From the NCBI GenBank assembly GCA_963835535.1, contig CAWIFL010000003.1, positions 1 to 64,000 on the forward strand: DNA of 64,000 nucleotides, in the 5' to 3' direction. The translations under genes were made by a program, and so were the position numbers. The notes beneath the pieces are model-generated. The model had not been told where the DNA came from and did not search any database. It saw only the letters and a program-made list of their open reading frames with translations. Position 1 is the first letter of the stretch. Each line of letters starts with the position of its first letter. Of this stretch, positions 46,624-55,700 are shown piece by piece. This stretch comes from Fen-1245 sp963835535. GTDB taxonomy: Bacteria; Gemmatimonadota; Gemmatimonadetes; Gemmatimonadales; JACORV01.

Positions 46624-47322
46624 TCACCGTCCGGGCGCACGCGCGGCCGTCGCGCCCATCAGGGCGGGGAGACCGCAGGCCATCAGATCGCCGATCCGCT
46701 CGACGGTGAGATCGGCCGCGGGATAGGCGGTGAGGCTGTGCGGGTCGAGCGCGTAATGCCCCTGACGTGGGAAGACCGTCGTCACGCGGTCACGCCACAC
46801 ATTCTTGATCATGGTCAGGATGCGCAGCTTGTCGTCTATCAGGACATAGTGGCGGGCCGGATACAGCGCGGCCACGGCATCGAGCATCTGTTCCTTGTGC
46901 ACGTAGATCAGCACCCGGCCCTCCACCGCCTCCCAGAGCCCGGAGCGCTGGATCTTGCGCGGCTGGAAGACCACGTCGCCATCCGACAGGATGACGGTCA
47001 AGCCCCAGGTGCGCAGATGGCGGATGACGTCGAGCGCACCGGGGTACAGCCGGCTCGCGAACGGATAGTCGACCAGGAACGACGACATCAGGAGCAGGCG
47101 GGTGTCGCTCAGATCGCCCAGCCGGTACCGCTGCAAGGCGCCCAGATAGTCGGCGTACCCGAGCTCGCTGCGCAGCTCATCGAAGATCGCCCAGTACCGG
47201 TCCCGGCTCGCGGGCCCGAACTCCCGGGCGAGGTGCTCGCGGAGATCGTCCTGCACCAGGTCGTTATCGAGCAGCGTGTTGTCGCAGTCGAGGAGGAACA
47301 CGACGTCAGCGGGCGCGGTCAC
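46624..47322 (-). CDS. HAD-family phosphatase
   Basis: A 232-residue HAD hydrolase. Motif I is LLDCDNTLLDND; motif II ILSDGD; Lys in the HKEQMLDAV region and the acidic pair LIDDKLRIL complete the set. A helical cap follows motif I. Substrate unknown; its position among sugar-phosphate genes suggests a sugar phosphate, by context only. Confidence 0.8.
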   Translation of the reverse strand: MTAPADVVFLLDCDNTLLDNDLVQDDLREHLAREFGPASRDRYWAIFDELRSELGYADYLGALQRYRLGDLSDTRLLLMSSFLVDYPFASRLYPGALDVIRHLRTWGLTVILSDGDVVFQPRKIQRSGLWEAVEGRVLIYVHKEQMLDAVAALYPARHYVLIDDKLRILTMIKNVWRDRVTTVFPRQGHYALDPHSLTAYPAADLTVERIGDLMACGLPALMGATAARAPGR

Positions 47323-47336
47323 GGGCCACCCGGGCG

Positions 47337-47732
47337 GTGTCGGTCTTCCAGCCCGCCGCCGAGAACACGGCGAGGATGTCGCTCAGCCTCGCGAGACTCC
47401 TGCCCAGCCGGGGACTCATGATCAGAAGAGCCGTCTGGCAGGTTGCAAGGCGTCGCGGGCGATGGGCCGTCACGATGCATAATGCCGAGACGCTCGATTC
47501 CGTGCGGATGACGCCGCGCGAGCGAGAGGTGATCGACCTCATCGCGGAAGGGTTGAGCAACAAGGAGATCGCCGGACGGCTCAACCTCGCGACCCACACG
47601 GTCAAGAGCCACGTGCGCAACGTGATGGAAAAGCTGACGCTGCACACGCGGCTGCAGATCGCCGCCTTCGCCCACGGCGAGAGCGGCCGCGTCACTGCCT
47701 CTGAAGGAGCCACTTCGCCTACAGGCGACTGA
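47337..47732 (+). CDS. LuxR-type helix-turn-helix regulator
   Basis: A 131-codon frame whose core is MTPREREVIDLIAEGLSNKE, IAGRLNLATHTVKSHVRNVM, EKLTLHTRLQIAAFA: a complete GerE/LuxR DNA-binding domain. No receiver domain precedes it; the first 45 residues look unstructured, so the true start could be ATG 47418 or 47475 (85 residues). It is the only plus-strand gene in the leftward metabolic cluster and sits between the HAD gene and zwf, a good place for a local regulator. Confidence 0.7.
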   Translation: MSVFQPAAENTARMSLSLARLLPSRGLMIRRAVWQVARRRGRWAVTMHNAETLDSVRMTPREREVIDLIAEGLSNKEIAGRLNLATHTVKSHVRNVMEKLTLHTRLQIAAFAHGESGRVTASEGATSPTGD

Positions 47733-47748
47733 CCGGAATCGCCACCGG

Positions 47749-49161
47749 TCACGCGGTCGTTCCATCGGGCGTCGGGTTGTGCCAGCAGCCGTGCGCCGCG
47801 ATGAGCGCGTCGGCCTGCTTGGGTCCCCAGCTGCCGCGCCGGTACGGGAGCGCCCGGGGATGGATCCTGAGGACGCGATCCACCGCCACCCAGGCCGCTT
47901 CGACCGCGTCTTCGCGAGTGAAGAGCGCCCCGTCGCCGATCATGGCATCGCTCAGCAGGCGCTCGTAGGGCGCTTCGGCTTTGAGCAGCTCCTCGACCAG
48001 GTAGAGCTCCCGTTGCTCGCCGACGAACTCCTTGCCCGGGTGCTTCACGCGGGCGGCCAGGGCGACTGCGGCGCTGGGCGAGAGCCGGAAGCGCAGATAG
48101 TTCGCCGGGCCGGTGGACGGGGCCGAGTCGGCGAACAACCTCACCGGCGGCGCCTTCAGCTCGACCAGCACCTCGGCGGCCGTCGCGGGGAGGCACTTGC
48201 CGGAGCGCAGGTACCACGGCACTCCCTCCCACCGCCACGAGTCGATGAAGAGGCGCACGGCGCAGAAGGTCTCGACGTCGGACCGCCGCGCCACGTGCGG
48301 CTCCTTCCGATAACCGGCGTATTGACCGCGCACCATGTCCCGCGGCCTCAGCGGCCGCATCGCGTCGAAGATCTTGGCCTTCTCGGTTTGGACGGCCCCG
48401 AAACCCCGGTAGGCCGGCGGCTCCATGGCCAGCAGCGCGACCACCTGAAAGAGGTGGTTCTGGATCACGTCTCTGAGGCAGCCCGCGGTTTCGTAGAACG
48501 CGCCGCGGCCGTTCACACCGAACGTCTCGGCGAGGGTGATCTGGACGCTGGCGACGTAGTTGCGATTCCAGATGGGCTCGAGGAAGGAGTTGGCGAAGCG
48601 GAAGTAGAGGATGTTCATGATCGCCTCCTTCCCCAGGAAGTGGTCGATCCGGAAGATCGCGTCCTCGGGGAACACCGCTCGCGCCACGGCGTTGAGCCGG
48701 CGCGCGGACGCCAGGTCGCGTCCGAACGGCTTCTCGACGATCACGCGCGCTTGGTCCGCCAGACCGGCGCCTGCGATCCCCCGGATCACCGCCGGGAAGA
48801 GCGCGGGGGGGATGGCGAGGTAATGCGCGGGGCGTCGCGCCTTCCCCAGCGCCTGCTTCAGCGCCGCGAATGTCGCGGCGTCGGTGTAATCCCCGGACAC
48901 GTAGCGGAGCAGGGACAGGAGGCGACTGAGCGCGCGCCGCTCCACGACGGCGCCGGACTGTTTGATGCTGTCGGTGGCCCGCTGCTTGAGTTGCGCCACG
49001 CTCCACGGCGTGGAGGCCACGCCGACCACCGGGACGGTGAGTACGCCCCGCTTCACCATCGCGTAGAGCGCGGGGAAGATCATCTTGTGGGCCAGGTCAC
49101 CCGAGATGCCGAACAGCACCAGGGCATCGGACGGCGCCGGGCGGTCGTTCACGCGACTCAT
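47749..49161 (-). CDS. zwf: Glucose-6-phosphate 1-dehydrogenase
   Basis: A 470-residue dehydrogenase giving NADPH and 6-phosphogluconolactone. VLFGISGDLAHK (nucleotide binding), VIVEKPFGRDLASA and the active-site RIDHFLGKEAIMNI are present; the end YRRGSWGPKQADAL is typical. Start ATG 49161 has GGAG at seven bases. It lies 28 bases after phosphoglucomutase. No 6-phosphogluconate dehydrogenase is in the window. Confidence 0.95.
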   Translation of the reverse strand: MSRVNDRPAPSDALVLFGISGDLAHKMIFPALYAMVKRGVLTVPVVGVASTPWSVAQLKQRATDSIKQSGAVVERRALSRLLSLLRYVSGDYTDAATFAALKQALGKARRPAHYLAIPPALFPAVIRGIAGAGLADQARVIVEKPFGRDLASARRLNAVARAVFPEDAIFRIDHFLGKEAIMNILYFRFANSFLEPIWNRNYVASVQITLAETFGVNGRGAFYETAGCLRDVIQNHLFQVVALLAMEPPAYRGFGAVQTEKAKIFDAMRPLRPRDMVRGQYAGYRKEPHVARRSDVETFCAVRLFIDSWRWEGVPWYLRSGKCLPATAAEVLVELKAPPVRLFADSAPSTGPANYLRFRLSPSAAVALAARVKHPGKEFVGEQRELYLVEELLKAEAPYERLLSDAMIGDGALFTREDAVEAAWVAVDRVLRIHPRALPYRRGSWGPKQADALIAAHGCWHNPTPDGTTA

Positions 49162-49189
49162 CGGGAACTCCGGCGGTGAGGGAACGAAG

Positions 49190-50851
49190 TCATGATCGGC
49201 GCACCGCTCCCCCCGCGAGCGCGGTATCAACGACCGCCTGCGCCTCCTCCACGATCCGGCTCAACTGATCCTTCCCCCGGAAACTCTCGGCGTAGATCTT
49301 GTAGATGTCCTCGGTGCCCGATGGCCGAGCCGCGAACCAGCCGGTCGCGGCGCTGACCTTCACGCCGCCGATCGGTGCGTGGTTGCCCGGTGCCTCGTTG
49401 ATGATGCTCTGCACCTTCTCCCCGGCGAGGTCGGGGCAGCGCACCTGGTCGGGCGAGAGCGCGGCGAGCAGCTTCCGCTGGGCGGCGGTGGCGGGCGCTT
49501 CCACGCGGTCGTAGGCCGGCTCGCCGAGTTCGCGCGTCAGGTCGCCGTAAATCTCCCCCGGGTCGCGCCCCGCCCGCGCCGTGATCTCGGCCGCGAGCAG
49601 CGCGGGGACGATGCCGTCCTTGTCCGTCGTCCAGACCGTGCCGTCGCGGCGCAGGAACGACGCCCCCGCGCTCTCTTCGCCGCCGAAGCCGAGGGAGCCG
49701 TCGCCGAGGCCGGGGACGAACCACTTGAAGCCGACCGGCACCTCGTGGAGCCGCCGGCCGAGCTGCGCGCTCACCCGATCGATCGTGCCGCTGCTGACCA
49801 CCGTCTTCCCTACCCCGGCGTCCGGGCGCCAGTGCGGCCGATGCCGGAAGAGGTGGTGGATGGCGACAGTGAGATAGTGATTGGGGGGCAGCAGCCCCGT
49901 GCTCCGGGTGACGATGCCGTGACGATCGTGGTCGGTATCGCAGGCGAAGGCGACGTCGAACCGGTCCTTCAGGCCGATCAGCCGCTGCATCGCGTACGAG
50001 GACGACGGGTCCATCCGGATGCGGCCGTCCCAATCCACGGTCATGAAGCGGAACGTCTGGTCCACCACGTCGCTGACGACGGTCAGGTCGAGATGGTAGC
50101 GCTCGGCGATGGGGGCCCAGTAGTGGACGCCGGCCCCACCGAGCGGATCCACGCCGAGGCGGATGCCCGCGCCGAGGATCGCCTCCATGTCCACGACGTT
50201 CTCCAGGTCGGCCACATAGGTGTTCAGGTAGTCGTGGCGGTGCGTGGTGCCGGCGCGCAACGCCTTCTCGTAGGGGATGCGCTTCACGCCCTCGAGACCG
50301 CGCTCCAGAAACTCATTGGCCCGCTCTTCGATCCAGCGGGTGACGTCCGTCTCCGCCGGGCCCCCGTTGGGGGGGTTGTACTTGAACCCCCCGTTGTCCG
50401 GCGGGTTGTGGGACGGCGTGATCACGATGCCGTCGGCCAGCCCCGTCGTGCGCCCGCGGTTGTAGCAGAGGATGGCGTGCGACACCGCCGGCGTCGGCGT
50501 GTATGCGTCGTGCTCGGCGAGCATGACCTCGACGCCGTGCGCCGCCAGCACCTCGAGGGCGGTGGCGCAGGCCGGCACCGACAGCGCGTGCGTGTCGAGG
50601 CCCAGAAAGAGCGGGCCGTCGATCCCCTGCCGCCGGCGGTAGCGGCAGATGGCCTCGCTGATCGCGACCACGTGCCATTCGTTGAAGGTCCGCTCGAACG
50701 CCGAGCCGCGGTGCCCCGAGGTGCCGAAGGCGACGCGCTGCGCGGGCACCGCGGGGTCGGGGATCTCGGTGTAGTAGGCCGTGACCAGCCTCGAGACGTC
50801 GAGGAGCATGGCGGCCGGAGCCGGATGGCCCGCGAGAGGACTGATCTTCAT
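49190..50851 (-). CDS. pgm: Phosphoglucomutase (alpha-D-glucose)
   Basis: A 553-residue phosphohexomutase interconverting G1P and G6P. FGTSGHRGS near the start, VITPSHNPPDNGG with the phosphoserine (Ser147), CDTDHDRHGIV for metal binding, GFGGEESAGASF for sugar recognition and RPSGTEDIYKIYAES for phosphate binding are all in order. Start ATG 50851 follows GGGAG. It joins glucan breakdown to the G6P enzymes of the cluster. Confidence 0.95.
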   Translation of the reverse strand: MKISPLAGHPAPAAMLLDVSRLVTAYYTEIPDPAVPAQRVAFGTSGHRGSAFERTFNEWHVVAISEAICRYRRRQGIDGPLFLGLDTHALSVPACATALEVLAAHGVEVMLAEHDAYTPTPAVSHAILCYNRGRTTGLADGIVITPSHNPPDNGGFKYNPPNGGPAETDVTRWIEERANEFLERGLEGVKRIPYEKALRAGTTHRHDYLNTYVADLENVVDMEAILGAGIRLGVDPLGGAGVHYWAPIAERYHLDLTVVSDVVDQTFRFMTVDWDGRIRMDPSSSYAMQRLIGLKDRFDVAFACDTDHDRHGIVTRSTGLLPPNHYLTVAIHHLFRHRPHWRPDAGVGKTVVSSGTIDRVSAQLGRRLHEVPVGFKWFVPGLGDGSLGFGGEESAGASFLRRDGTVWTTDKDGIVPALLAAEITARAGRDPGEIYGDLTRELGEPAYDRVEAPATAAQRKLLAALSPDQVRCPDLAGEKVQSIINEAPGNHAPIGGVKVSAATGWFAARPSGTEDIYKIYAESFRGKDQLSRIVEEAQAVVDTALAGGAVRRS

Positions 50852-50973
50852 GCCAGTCTCCCTTCTTCTTCCTGGCTGCCGCATCAGCGCTTGAGCGTGG
50901 GTCAGCGCGAAACCTGCCGACTCCGCCAATCGCGACGCCATCACTCAAAGGGCTTAGTGCCTCCCCAACCCGG

Positions 50974-52659
50974 CTACCAGCTGTCCACGTGGGGCTTCAG
51001 CCGCTCCAGACCCGCGGGGGTCGTCAGCAGGATCAGGCGGTCACCTGCCTCGAGCAGCGTGTCGGGGCGCACCCCGATCATGTGCTCGCCCCGGATGATC
51101 GCGATGGTGCGGGTGTCGGGATCAAAGGCGGCGCCGACGCCCCCCACCGGCTTCCCCACGAGCCGGCTGTCCGCCTTCAGCACGCCCACCGTCAGGCGCC
51201 GGTTGTCGGGGAGCTCCACGGGCGTGCCCGAGCGCAGCAGCGTCAGCAGGTCGAGCCGACCCCGCAGCGGGCCCGCGAGGCCCCGCTGCCCGAGAATCCG
51301 CAGCGCGATCTCCAGGTGCTCGGTGTGGTGCGCCGGGGAGTCGGTCCGACGCGGGACCTGGGCCTCGTACAGGCTGCGGTACTTGAACCCGCGCGACAGG
51401 CGCACCTGGATCAGGTAGCTGAGCATCACCGCGAGCGCAGCCGGCACGAGCAGCTCATACCCGCCGGTCATCTCGGTCACCATCATCATCGTCGCCAGCG
51501 GCACCCGGGCCGAGCCGGCGAACACCGCGGCCATCCCGACGACCACGAACGGCGCCGGCGGCACGTGCGCGACCGCCGCGAGGAATCCCCCCAGCATGGC
51601 ACCGATGAAGAGGCTCGGAGCGAAGACCCCGCCCGATCCGCCGGAAGAGATCGTGAAGCTCATCGCCAGGATCTGCGCGAACACCAGGAGGAGGAGCGTG
51701 GCCGCCCCCAGCTGGCCGTCGATCGCCGCCTGCATCCACCCGTAGCCACCCGACATGACCTGGGGGAGCGCGAGCGCGATCAGCCCCGTGGCCAGACCGC
51801 CCAGCGCGGGCTTGAGCCACGGCGCGAGCCGCAGGTTTCTGAACAGGTCCCGCACGCCGTAGAACACGACCGGCTCCGCGACCGCGACGAGCCCCGCCGC
51901 GACGCCCAGCACCACGAACCAGGCATGGTCGAGCAGGTGCGGGAGCGACAGGTCGGCCGGCATCCGGAACAGTGGCTGCCATCCGACGAACAGGCCATTG
52001 ATGGCGTAGGCGACGATGGACGAGAGAATGGTGTAGAGGAGCGCGTCGGACTCGAACTCCACGTCCGAGTACAGCACCTCGACGGCGAACAGCGCCGTTC
52101 CTATGGGCGAGCGGAAGATAGCCGAGAGGCCGGCCGCCATGCCGATCAGCATCAGGAGCCGCCGGTCCCGCTCGCTGCGGCCGGCGAGCGAGGCGTACGT
52201 CGACGCGATCCCAGCAGCGACGAGCGCCACCGGCCCCTCGCGCCCCGCCGCGCCCCCCGACCCGATGGTGATCGCCGACGCCACGGCCTTGATCGGCGCC
52301 ACCCGCGCGCGCAGCGCGCCGCCAGCGCGATGGAAGGCCTTGACGGCCGCGTCGGTGCCGTGGCCCTCCGCTTCCGGTGCCCATCGGGTCACCATCCACC
52401 CCACCAGCAGGCCGCCCAGGGTGGTGGCGACCGGCACGAGCCACAGCCCGTGCGACCCGATGACCGGGTGCGGCACGCCGCCCTCGTTGGGGAGCCCGGG
52501 CGGGCGGTAGCCGGCGATCTGCCCGAGGAAGAACCAGTTGGCGAAATGCAGCAGCAGGTTGAACACCTGCGCGGCGGCTGCCCCCGCGACGCCCAGCAGG
52601 AGCGTCTCGAGGATCAGCCGCCGTTGTGAAGGAGCGGATGCCGCGGCGGGCTTAGCCAA
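50974..52659 (-). CDS. ClC-family chloride channel/transporter with TrkA-C domain
   Basis: A 561-residue ClC protein with about ten helices. The selectivity segment GSGGAAGREGPVAL keeps the gating Glu (GREGP) that is typical of Cl-/H+ antiporters. The last 80 residues (from about TVGVLKADSRLVGKPV) look like a TrkA-C ligand-binding domain, EAGDRLILLTTPAGLERL. Such exchangers help in acid resistance. Start ATG 52659 overlaps the Pal stop by eight bases. Confidence 0.9.
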   Translation of the reverse strand: MAKPAAASAPSQRRLILETLLLGVAGAAAAQVFNLLLHFANWFFLGQIAGYRPPGLPNEGGVPHPVIGSHGLWLVPVATTLGGLLVGWMVTRWAPEAEGHGTDAAVKAFHRAGGALRARVAPIKAVASAITIGSGGAAGREGPVALVAAGIASTYASLAGRSERDRRLLMLIGMAAGLSAIFRSPIGTALFAVEVLYSDVEFESDALLYTILSSIVAYAINGLFVGWQPLFRMPADLSLPHLLDHAWFVVLGVAAGLVAVAEPVVFYGVRDLFRNLRLAPWLKPALGGLATGLIALALPQVMSGGYGWMQAAIDGQLGAATLLLLVFAQILAMSFTISSGGSGGVFAPSLFIGAMLGGFLAAVAHVPPAPFVVVGMAAVFAGSARVPLATMMMVTEMTGGYELLVPAALAVMLSYLIQVRLSRGFKYRSLYEAQVPRRTDSPAHHTEHLEIALRILGQRGLAGPLRGRLDLLTLLRSGTPVELPDNRRLTVGVLKADSRLVGKPVGGVGAAFDPDTRTIAIIRGEHMIGVRPDTLLEAGDRLILLTTPAGLERLKPHVDSW

Positions 52660-53296
52660 CTCTCCGCGTCACCACGAAGTCGTCACGGCGATTCCTCGCC
52701 CAAGCCGCTTCGTCGTGGCCGGGATCGATCGGGCGCTCCTTCCCGTAGGAGGTCACGGTGATCCGGTCGCCCGCGATGCCGTGCGCCTCCAGCCACCGCG
52801 ACGCCGCGGCGGCGCGGCGTTCACCCAACGCCATGTTGTACTCCTCCGAGCCCCGCTCGTCGCAGTTGCCTGCCACCTGCACCACAAGATAGGGGTGCGC
52901 CTGCAGAATGCCGAGTTTCTCCTGCAGCAGCTGCTGGTCCACGGCCAGCAGGTCCGACTTGTTGTAGTCGAAATGGACCTGCTCGGTCATCAGCGTCTCG
53001 TCGGACGCCGAGAGCCCGAGGTTGGTCACGTCCTTGGCCGGCGCCACCGTCTCCCGCATCACCTCGGCGCGCACCGAGTCGGCATGCGACTCCGCCAGCT
53101 GCGCCCGCGCATTCGAATCCGCCCGCGCCGTCGCCACCATGGAGTCGCGGTGCATCTGCTCGCGACGCGCCACATCTGCCGCGTTCGGCTGCGTCGACGG
53201 CTGCGGTGCCACCGCCGCCGGCTTGGGGTTTGTGCTGCATGCCGCCACGAACGCCAGTACAGCCACGGCCACCGTTCCACCTGCCTTGCGGTTCAT
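52652..53296 (-). CDS. Pal/OmpA-type lipoprotein
   Basis: A 214-residue lipoprotein: lipobox FVAAC, a helical Ala/Arg/Asp-rich stretch (about 35-95), then an OmpA-like domain with VHFDYNKSDLL, VVQVAGNCDERGSEEYNMALGERRA and ITVTSYGKERP. It should tie the outer membrane to peptidoglycan. Start ATG 53296 follows GGAGGAAG; the longer frame from 53338 overlaps the MarR gene and is less likely. Confidence 0.9.
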   Translation of the reverse strand: MNRKAGGTVAVAVLAFVAACSTNPKPAAVAPQPSTQPNAADVARREQMHRDSMVATARADSNARAQLAESHADSVRAEVMRETVAPAKDVTNLGLSASDETLMTEQVHFDYNKSDLLAVDQQLLQEKLGILQAHPYLVVQVAGNCDERGSEEYNMALGERRAAAASRWLEAHGIAGDRITVTSYGKERPIDPGHDEAAWARNRRDDFVVTRRVG

Positions 53297-53297
53297 C

Positions 53298-53870
53298 CTA
53301 CTTCCTCCTGAGATGAGAGTTGTCAGTGACCTTGCCACCCCGTGCCCGGCGGGCGTGGGGCGCGCCGTTGCGCCGGACGCCCGCTTCCTCGAACAGCATC
53401 AGCGGCTCCAGCGACGCGACACCCAGTTCGTCGGTGAACCGCTCGAACAGGCTGGCGAACCGGACCAACTGCTCGGGAGGAAACCGTCGGAGGGCTCTCA
53501 ACATCCGGCTCTGCGCCGACTCCGGGGCCCGCTCCAGCGCCCGCCGGCCAGTCCGAGTCAGTGTCAACACGATCCCGCGACCGTCGGCCGAGGATCGGTG
53601 GCGTCGCACGTAGCCACGGGCCACCAACCGGCTGACTACCACGGATACTGAGCTCTTATGGGTCAGGGTGCGGGCCGCCAGGTCGTTGAGCGAGAGCGCC
53701 GGGGCATCCGCCAGCTTCTGGAGCACGAAGTGCTGCGCCCCGCTGACGCCAAGCACGTCCTCCGCCGCCTGCGCGGCGGCGCGGAACGCCCGCACGGTGC
53801 GCCGCAATGAGTTCAGCATTGACTTCGCGTACATCGCCTGGTCGCCCGCTGACAGCCCCGATCCCGCCAT
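53298..53870 (-). CDS. MarR-family regulator
   Basis: A 190-residue winged-helix regulator. SGAQHFVLQKLADAPALSLN, DLAARTLTHKSSVSVVVSRL, VARGYVRRHRSSADGRGIVL, and TLTRTGRRALE give the complete MarR domain. It is a paralogue of the gene at 54106, with long identical stretches. It starts the leftward cluster, one base before Pal. An inverted TAGTT..AACTA site lies 31 bases upstream. Confidence 0.88.
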   Translation of the reverse strand: MAGSGLSAGDQAMYAKSMLNSLRRTVRAFRAAAQAAEDVLGVSGAQHFVLQKLADAPALSLNDLAARTLTHKSSVSVVVSRLVARGYVRRHRSSADGRGIVLTLTRTGRRALERAPESAQSRMLRALRRFPPEQLVRFASLFERFTDELGVASLEPLMLFEEAGVRRNGAPHARRARGGKVTDNSHLRRK

Positions 53871-53900
53871 GGCCCCCTCACTCTTGGGTCGACGCCATAT

Positions 53901-53918
53901 TAGTTTGGATGTTAACTA
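53901..53918. promoter_or_regulatory. Operator candidate upstream of MarR gene 1
   Basis: TAGTTTGGATGTTAACTA, with TAGTT/AACTA as arms. Its first nine bases are the same as those of the repeats ahead of the second MarR gene (54702-54758). Confidence 0.5.
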
Positions 53919-54105
53919 CACGCAAGACGCCAACCGGTTCCCCCGGCTCGCCAAGGGGCCACAAGGCCTCCAGGGACGCGCGCCTCGCGTGGGCTCGCTG
54001 GGGGGGGGACGGTGGTTGGGAGTTAGGACGTAAACGACATATCAGTGACGCTGGGAGTCCATCGGGGGGCCCGGCGGCGACCGACGGGGGGCGCGTGCCG
54101 GCGGT

Positions 54106-54666
54106 TTAGCGGCGGCGGTGCCTGCCCTTCCCGGGCTCGGACGGCGCCTTGCGGCCCCGTGGCTCGTTCTCGAACAGCATCGCGGGCTTGAGCGCTTGAA
54201 TCCCGAGTTCGACGGTGAAGCGCTCGAATAAGCCGGCGAAGCCAGCCAGGTCGTCCCGATCAAGGCGCTGCAGCGCCGCCACCAAGCGGGTCTGCGCCGA
54301 ATCGGGGGCGCGGCGGAGGGCTCGCCGCCCGGCGGGTGTGAGCGTAAGGACGATGCCACGCCGGTCCGCCACCGAACGCTGGCGCCGCACGAATCCGCGG
54401 GCGACCAGGCGGCTGACGACTACCGACACCGAGCTCTTGTGCGTCATCGTCCGAACGGCGAGGTCGTTGAGCGACACGGCCGGGGCATCGGCCAGCTGCT
54501 GGAGCACGAAGTGCTGCGCGCCGCTGATCTGTAGTACGTCCTCGGCCACCATCGCTGCGGCCCGGAACGCCCGGACCGTGCGGCGCAACGAGTTGAGCAC
54601 TGATGCGACCAGCTCAGCCGTCTCGGAGCGGCCTGGACGCGACTTGGCAGGGGGGGTCATGCGCAT
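54106..54666 (-). CDS. MarR-family regulator (paralogue)
   Basis: About 186 residues, start ATG 54666 (a second ATG is two codons later). SGAQHFVLQQLADAPAVSLN, DLAVRTMTHKSSVSVVVSRL and the winged part VARGFVRRQRSVADRRGIVL make it a close relative of the neighbouring MarR, evidently a tandem duplication. The frame upstream of 54666 reads through the repeats and is not part of the protein. It is divergent from the pilin gene. Confidence 0.88.
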   Translation of the reverse strand: MRMTPPAKSRPGRSETAELVASVLNSLRRTVRAFRAAAMVAEDVLQISGAQHFVLQQLADAPAVSLNDLAVRTMTHKSSVSVVVSRLVARGFVRRQRSVADRRGIVLTLTPAGRRALRRAPDSAQTRLVAALQRLDRDDLAGFAGLFERFTVELGIQALKPAMLFENEPRGRKAPSEPGKGRHRRR

Positions 54667-54701
54667 CGCCTTATCGGGGGCGTCTCTGCCCTGGCACCTA
54701 A

Positions 54702-54758
54702 TAGTTTGGACATTTACCGATGTAGTTTGGACGTTTACCGATGTAGTTTGGACGTTTA
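54702..54758. promoter_or_regulatory. Three 21-bp-spaced operator repeats
   Basis: TAGTTTGGACATTTA, TAGTTTGGACGTTTA and TAGTTTGGACGTTTA start at 54702, 54723 and 54744. The first two are full 21-bp repeats, the third keeps the first 15 bases. The spacing, two turns of the helix, suits cooperative binding. They lie between the divergent MarR and pilin genes. Confidence 0.6.
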
Positions 54759-54941
54759 TTATGCGACGCGCCTTGCAGAACGCCAGACTCGAGGCGTGCC
54801 GGCGCACGCTCCTGGGGCCCCAAAATACGCTCTATCGCCAATCCGCACAATCACTTGGATACCACAGGCCATGCCTTGGCATGGCGGTTGCCTCTGAGGG
54901 GTTCGGGCACTACAGACAGTCTCACCACACCTCCGGAGGTA

Positions 54942-55325
54942 ATGTCAGTGCGCAACACCAAGGGCTTCACCCTGATCGAGCTTCTGATCGTGGTGGTCAT
55001 CATCGGCATTCTGGCCGCCATCGCGATCCCGAAGTTCGCGAACACGAAGGAGAAGGCGTACATCGCGTCGATGAAGGCCGACCTGCGCAACCTGATCACC
55101 GCGCAGGAAGCGTACTTCGCCGACCAGGTGACCTACGCCAGCGTCACGACGAACCTGAACTACGGCGTGTCGGCCGGGAACACGGTGACGATCGGGACGG
55201 CGACGGGGACGGGCTGGACCGCGACGTCCACGAACAACGCGACCACGAAGACCTGCGGGATCTATGTGGGCGCCGTGACGCCGCCGGTTGCGGGCGAGGC
55301 GGAAGGCGCGCCTACGTGCCAGTAA
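54942..55325 (+). CDS. Type IV pilin-like protein
   Basis: A 127-residue prepilin with class III signal: MSVRNTKG then FTLIELLIVVVIIGILAAIA, the Gly-Phe cleavage site with Glu at +5. The C-terminal part is a small Thr-rich globular domain with a Cys pair (KTCGI and PTCQ) that could form the terminal disulphide loop. Start ATG 54942 follows GGAGGTA. It stands alone with its own terminator. It may be the major pilin, but no pilus assembly gene is nearby. Confidence 0.88.
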   Translation: MSVRNTKGFTLIELLIVVVIIGILAAIAIPKFANTKEKAYIASMKADLRNLITAQEAYFADQVTYASVTTNLNYGVSAGNTVTIGTATGTGWTATSTNNATTKTCGIYVGAVTPPVAGEAEGAPTCQ

Positions 55326-55343
55326 CGGAGGGGGCACGTTGAC

Positions 55344-55381
55344 GATGCAAGGGCGACGCTTCGGCGCCGCCCTTTGCATTT
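55344..55381 (+). terminator. Rho-independent terminator after the pilin gene
   Basis: ATGCAAGGGCG and CGCCCTTTGCAT form a stem with one bulge around a GC-rich loop; TTTC follows. Confidence 0.6.
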
Positions 55382-55627
55382 CACAGACGGTCTGCCGTCG
55401 GTAACGAGGCGGCACGTTGCGACGTTCCACCCCGCGGCCTGCCTAACGTCAGCTCACAATGGCACCCAGGCACGCGCGCGCCTCACGTGGGTCAGTTCGT
55501 GGGTCAGTTGAGGGCCGGAATTCTCCGTCTATCGGGTGGGGTCCGCGCGGATTCTCGCGCGCCAAGCTCGCGCCGGCGCGGGAGTTGTATCAGCTTTGTG
55601 CTTGAACGGCCCTGCTGCTCGGAGCGA

Positions 55628-55668
55628 CTCTGGATCCGGTAATGATGGTTCGAATCCATCGGGTCCAA
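55628..55668 (+). pseudogene. tRNA-Gln(CTG)-like 3' fragment
   Basis: Same layout as the fragments at 17670 and 23513, but the loop reads CTCTGGA (anticodon CTG) and the acceptor strand is GGGTCCA. No 5' half with TGGACCC and CCGGA precedes it. Confidence 0.6.
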
Positions 55669-55700
55669 CTGGACCGATGCATCCCGACCGGGAGCCACCC

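Larger units (their letters stand above)
55326..55700. other. Intergenic region with terminator and tRNA-like fragment
   Basis: Contains the pilin terminator, a stretch (about 55500-55627) similar to 23385-23512 and the third tRNA-Gln-like fragment. No gene seen. Confidence 0.5.

Noticed and set aside
54667..54807. N-terminal extension of the second MarR protein through the 21-bp repeats
   Set aside because: The frame is open only because the repeats are a multiple of three; the paralogous protein starts near 54666, and the repeats look like operators.
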